This document shows positions 63,758 to 64,000 of a DNA stretch of 64,000 nt, piece by piece. The position numbers and the translations under genes were made by a program. Under the pieces are notes generated by a model. The model had not been told where the DNA came from, did not search any database, and worked only from the letters and a program-made list of their open reading frames with translations. Where the stretch lies: NCBI GenBank assembly GCA_038148375.1, contig JAYQVH010000002.1, positions 186,001 through 250,000 on the forward strand, given 5' to 3'. Source of the DNA: CAWUEX02 sp038148375. GTDB taxonomy: Bacteria > Pseudomonadota > Alphaproteobacteria > Rhodospirillales > Rhodospirillaceae. The number at the start of each line of letters is the position of its first letter. Position 1 is the stretch's first letter.

Positions 63758-64000
63758 TCTACCTCGCGATTGCGCAGCGCGATTGTTGGCGCAGATGCCT
63801 GATCACGCAAGAGTCCGTGGGTTGGACCACGCAAAACCGCATTTTACTTGGGGCTGTGAAACTTCCAGATCGTGGACGGCAATTCCTGGGCTCCTCAAGA
63901 ACGCGGCCCGCCGATGGGGGGTCGGCAGGCCGCTGGGACGTGGGTACCCACGTATCCTGACGCGCTGACGGGGAGGGGATCGCGCCAGGATTTAACAGGT

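Overview
The window is a GC-rich, gene-dense piece of a proteobacterial chromosome, most likely an alphaproteobacterium close to the Rhodospirillales. This rests on the F0 ATP synthase order atpI-atpB-atpE-b'-b, the split glycine decarboxylase P-protein behind a tandem glycine riboswitch, an APH-type homoserine kinase in an ispH-thrB-rnhA run, a mitochondrial-processing-peptidase-like M16 protease after thrC, and an MlaEFD operon. The placement is inferred from gene content and not from a marker tree. A 100-N scaffold gap (51031-51130) shows that this is a draft assembly.

Region 1, about 1-10.4 kb, is accessory metabolism: a partial GST, an FAD monooxygenase with a methyltransferase, a Dabb protein, a luciferase-like flavin monooxygenase, a Nudix hydrolase, and then three damaged genes. 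These are an acetoacetate-decarboxylase-like gene with its middle missing, and the N-termini of a TonB receptor and of a quinone reductase joined head-to-head in convergent orientation. A serine hydrolase / SDR / DUF1838 / secreted-protein operon follows. Region 2, about 10.5-25.5 kb, is a catabolic and uptake island: three family-5 solute-binding proteins (one with an in-frame stop), two Dpp-type permeases without an ATPase, a Rieske oxygenase, a nitrilase homologue whose catalytic Cys aligns with Ser, a Tat-exported hydrolase, a flavoprotein / unknown / methyltransferase operon, a ferredoxin and a GntR regulator.

Region 3, about 25.6-34.1 kb, is an envelope region: a lauroyl acyltransferase and a zinc-ribbon methyltransferase on the minus strand, and, divergently, a glycosyltransferase, a GAF-PP2C-HATPase regulator, a STAS protein and an Mla lipid transporter (permease, ATPase, MCE protein, lipoprotein). 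The phosphatase/kinase-like protein and the STAS protein in line with mlaEFD suggest partner-switch control of lipid transport. This is the best candidate here for an undescribed system.

Region 4, about 34.2-50.8 kb, is mostly housekeeping: thrC, an M16 protease, a histidinol-dehydrogenase-family catabolic trio, YqgE, peroxiredoxin, rnhA-thrB-ispH, a CDGSH protein, and the gcvT-H-PA-PB operon with its riboswitch, ending in a porin. Region 5, about 50.9-64 kb, has the F0 operon (its 3' end lies in a 23-bp tandem repeat with the assembly gap), smc, a DsbA-like lipoprotein, a tandem pair of DUF1838 proteins, a response regulator and a large hybrid histidine kinase broken by two in-frame TAG codons.

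A recurring theme is damage: three TAG codons at positions where glutamate is expected, two truncating deletions or junctions within 1 kb, and two short tandem duplications that each contain a gene's stop codon. Real decay, strain mixture and assembly error cannot be separated from sequence alone.
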